Source of the DNA: an uncultured Eubacteriales bacterium
GTDB taxonomy: Bacteria; Bacillota; Clostridia; TANB77; CAG-508
Direction: 5' to 3'
Assembly: GCA_902492015.1 (NCBI GenBank)
Contig: CABUJR010000002.1
Location: 116,314-180,313 of the forward strand
DNA: 64,000 nucleotides
A program made the translations under genes and the position numbers. A model generated the notes under the pieces. It did no database searches and was not told the origin of the DNA. It was given only the letters and a program-made list of their open reading frames with translations. The first letter of the stretch is position 1, and each line of letters begins with the position of its first letter. This document shows, piece by piece, positions 62,601-64,000 of this stretch.

Positions 62601-63098
62601 GAAAATTTATCAGCAGAAATTTTAAATGATTCTAAAATTTTATCTATAACATTAACAAGAAATTTAATGAATACAATGAATGATACTTTAAGTGCAATGA
62701 ATTTAGTTGTATATATCCTAATTGCTTCAGCTGGATTACTTGCTTTCATAGTTTTATATAATTTATCAAATATTAATATTAGTGAAAGAATTAGAGAGTT
62801 AGCCACAATTAAAGTTTTAGGTTTTTATGATAAAGAAGTATATGATTATGTAACAAGAGAAATTATTTTATTAACAATAATTGGTATAATTTTTGGTTTA
62901 TTATTTGGATACTTATTAAATTCTTTTATACTAGGAACTTGTGAAATTAATATTTTAAGATTTAAAAGAGTAATATCTCCTCAGAGCTATATTTATGCTG
63001 CTTTAATTACTATTGTATTTACTTACATCGTTAATTTCATAACATATTTTTCTTTGAAAAAAATTAATATGATAGAATCCTTAAAGAGTGTTGAATAA
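59685..63098 (+). CDS. FtsX/MacB-type ABC transporter permease with long coiled coil
   Basis: This 1137-residue protein has an RBS AGAGGTG. One helix lies at about residues 20-40 (FISILLMAFLGVGFFAGIRA), then an outer MacB-like periplasmic-type domain to about 240. A very long coiled coil follows (about 245-575), rich in Glu/Lys/Ala heptads such as GKKELEEGKKELEEGEEELN. The first FtsX domain is near 605-735 (FPIVFFLIATLISLTTMSRM, VEIGTLKALGYNKSQIMAKY). A second outer domain and second FtsX domain (about 1000-1130; IRELATIKVLGFYDKEVYDY) complete it. Such proteins work with a MacB/LolD-like ATPase, but none is encoded beside it here. It probably moves lipids or controls a wall enzyme. A terminator follows. 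Confidence 0.88.
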   Translation: MKKVLFKDSVKQIAKTNKRFISILLMAFLGVGFFAGIRATSPDMKKTIDSYFDSTNMYDINVVSTLGLTDDDISAISKIDSVDKVYGIYSEDVFVSLKDEEAIVKLYSYNEEVNLLELVEGNLPEKEDECVIEVSMKDSKGVSVGDYIEIKENLGEDEETSFKNTKLKVVGIVRSPLYISRDRGTTTLGSGKINYYMYVNKNNIISDIYTEADVLVKNSKELDTISDEYDELINKTIKDIESIKEERQTARYNELVNEANEKLDEAQAEFDTEKQDAERKIADAEKEISDGKLEIQKNEKKLSDAEKELEDGRNTANAEFANAEAQISAAEAELGEASQQITDADILLKGKKEEASAAIEQINSGISTLDSTIKDLEKNKTILEQGLAGLNKINSTLTSLNGMLTQYEEQLKNATAEEAEVLKKKIEELKNQIDSLNLQKQQIEASGVSEENLKQINDGLNECKAKKTELENQLTTINTELENAEAQIVAGQNKITEGRNKLEASKVELANKKAETEQKFKAAEQEIKDGKKELEEGKKELEEGEEELNKQKEEFETKIADAEAKLIDAREKVNDIETAKWYILDRHDNAGFNSYTQDSGNIEKLGQAFPIVFFLIATLISLTTMSRMVEEERVEIGTLKALGYNKSQIMAKYIMYSLLASVLGGISGSIFGLQFFPTIIIKMYQMMYDISKIIVEFNWYYATTGVGIMTLCIVGSTIYTANKELDATPAEMMRPKSPKAGKRVLIEKIPFLWNRFNFTQKVTLRNMFRYKKRFLMTVVGICGCTALILAGFGLKDSISKIMDYQYVDIYDYDMLIALKNTLTDDEINTTITNLEEKEDIEKIIAVYMSSETAKHNELEEETQIFVVDNSDTLKDFVRLKDLETGEELKLNDDEIIITDKLSQLIDVKVGDEITMQDSDDNEYKVKVGAITEHYISHYIYMTENLYKKIHNEDLTANVLLAKYRADIDENAEENLSAEILNDSKILSITLTRNLMNTMNDTLSAMNLVVYILIASAGLLAFIVLYNLSNINISERIRELATIKVLGFYDKEVYDYVTREIILLTIIGIIFGLLFGYLLNSFILGTCEINILRFKRVISPQSYIYAALITIVFTYIVNFITYFSLKKINMIESLKSVE

Positions 63099-63113
63099 TT
63101 TTAAGATAATGAA

Positions 63114-63139
63114 AAAGACCACCAAATGAGGTGGTCTTT
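63114..63139 (+). terminator. Terminator after the FtsX-type gene
   Basis: A 10-bp perfect stem AAAGACCACC/GGTGGTCTTT with loop AAATGA starts 15 nt after the stop. Only a short T run follows in the stem itself. Confidence 0.88.
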
Positions 63140-63206
63140 ACCTTTATATAAGACTAATGAAATCTGTTTATAAAGGATTTTAAGATTCGGATAAGCTAAG
63201 CAGCAG

Positions 63207-63842
63207 TTACACAAGTTCGTGAGTTTCAATAAACTCATCATGTCCGATACGATAAACCCCGTCGGCACTTACGATGAGAAAATCTCCAACACAGAGCATT
63301 GTTGCTTCTGCAAGACCATTCTCGTCTTCTTCCATCCATTCGTCCACACAGGCTGTAAGACCGTTATCATACAGTTCCTGCGTAACTTCGATGCAGGTTC
63401 TTTCTTCTGCCGGAGTAGTTACAAGAAGAAGGTCTTTTTTCATGTTGGCAAACATATCTGCCAGCATTTTTTTCTGATTTTCATCAGCAACTGTGTTTAA
63501 GACGTTGCAGAGTGAAAGAAGACCTGTTGCTGAGTTTACTCCAATAAGAGTCTTACCTTTAGCCTTTTCGATTTTACTGAATTTCCAGCAATAACAATCC
63601 GGTCTTTCAGACATCAGAACCTTGCCGTTGATAATGCGCAGCACTGTCTGGAAAACGGCTTCATCATAGATGTTGCCTAAGGGCTGCTCTTTGGTGCTTA
63701 CACACTGCCGGAAAATCATTCCCATAAGACCTAAGTCAGACCATTTGGGAAAGATAATGTTCTGAAGCTCCAGCTTCACACACTTTTTTGCCTCACCCAG
63801 TTGCATGATTTTTACTGTTGTTTGTAGTTTGTTGAGTTTCAT
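63207..63842 (-). CDS. Unknown protein, high-GC, probably acquired
   Basis: This 211-residue protein is on the minus strand, with AGGAGG 9 nt before ATG 63842. No membrane segment is seen. It begins MKLNKLQTTVKIMQLGEAKK. The middle has GMIFRQCVSTKEQPLGNIYD and KAKGKTLIGVNSATGLLSLC. The end is acidic (CVDEWMEEDENGLAEATMLC, then IVSADGVYRIGHDEFIETHE). I do not recognise a family. The 60 bases from 63661 contain 27 G/C, far above the neighbouring genes, and codon use is correspondingly different. It lies alone after the FtsX-type gene. Its product could belong to a mobile element, but no integrase or repeat is seen in the remaining 158 bases. Confidence 0.75.
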   Translation of the reverse strand: MKLNKLQTTVKIMQLGEAKKCVKLELQNIIFPKWSDLGLMGMIFRQCVSTKEQPLGNIYDEAVFQTVLRIINGKVLMSERPDCYCWKFSKIEKAKGKTLIGVNSATGLLSLCNVLNTVADENQKKMLADMFANMKKDLLLVTTPAEERTCIEVTQELYDNGLTACVDEWMEEDENGLAEATMLCVGDFLIVSADGVYRIGHDEFIETHELV

Positions 63843-64000
63843 AGTACTTTCCTCCTCTTAGCTTTTGTAAATGCATATTGCAACATAATTATACCATATT
63901 TTACATAAAATTTAAACAGTTTACTGAATTGCTTTAGAAAAATATTATAAATAGTAAAATTAAATTACCGGTTTTGGATAAATAAAAAGACACATAAATA

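Overview
This window is very AT-rich chromosomal DNA from a low-GC Gram-positive bacterium, most likely an uncultured gut Clostridia-type Firmicute. The evidence is the A/T-dominated codon use, the strong AGGAGG-type ribosome sites, the rlmN-prpC-prkC-rpe gene order with a PASTA kinase, an RqcH homologue and a pta/ackA acetate module. No tRNA, rRNA, CRISPR array, transposase or integrase gene was seen.

Region 1 (1-12.7 kb and 16.3-41.3 kb, all + strand) is a surface-polysaccharide locus of about 37 kb. It opens with a tailoring module (GNAT, ATP-grasp/HAD-like fusion, DegT-like PLP enzyme, FemAB-like acyltransferase). A Wzx/Wzy set follows: GT4, flippase, two tandem polymerases, a split DUF6077-like protein and galE. 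Next comes a Wzm/Wzt-type ABC exporter with a GT2, then three large tandem-domain GT2 proteins. After these lies a GtrA/GtrB-type undecaprenyl-phosphate-sugar set with several polytopic GT-C-like proteins, a second flippase and more GT2 enzymes. The genes together predict synthesis, export and post-export decoration of one or more wall polysaccharides. Several polytopic genes are broken or split: 9587-11444 is in two reading frames and 36326-38390 is frameshifted.

Region 2 (12.8-16.2 kb) interrupts the locus. It carries an ECF sigma factor gene with an in-frame TAA, a membrane protein and an ABC-2 transporter pair, all overlapping.

The most unusual signal is a set of structured intergenic elements inside the polysaccharide locus. 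Three copies (11481-11645, 19580-19739, 36117-36281) share a conserved core of about 100 nt. Each is bounded by 30-33 nt inverted arms whose sequence differs between copies but stays complementary within a copy, perfectly so in copy 2. An internal stem also shows a two-base compensatory change. A fourth element (29344-29526) has the same architecture with an unrelated core. All three related copies point in the direction of transcription. They could be RNA regulators of a long operon or a hairpin-type mobile repeat.

Region 3 (41.3-63.1 kb) is housekeeping: rlmN, prpC, prkC, rpe (no rsgA between prkC and rpe), a bactofilin-like membrane protein, nth, pta, three acetate kinase paralogues, rqcH (minus strand), pgi and a large coiled-coil FtsX-type permease. 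Most units have clear promoters (TTGAMN-17-TATAAT, often with an extended -10) and intrinsic terminators. Two genes, 56823-57410 and 63207-63842 (minus), have clearly higher G+C than their neighbours and look acquired.
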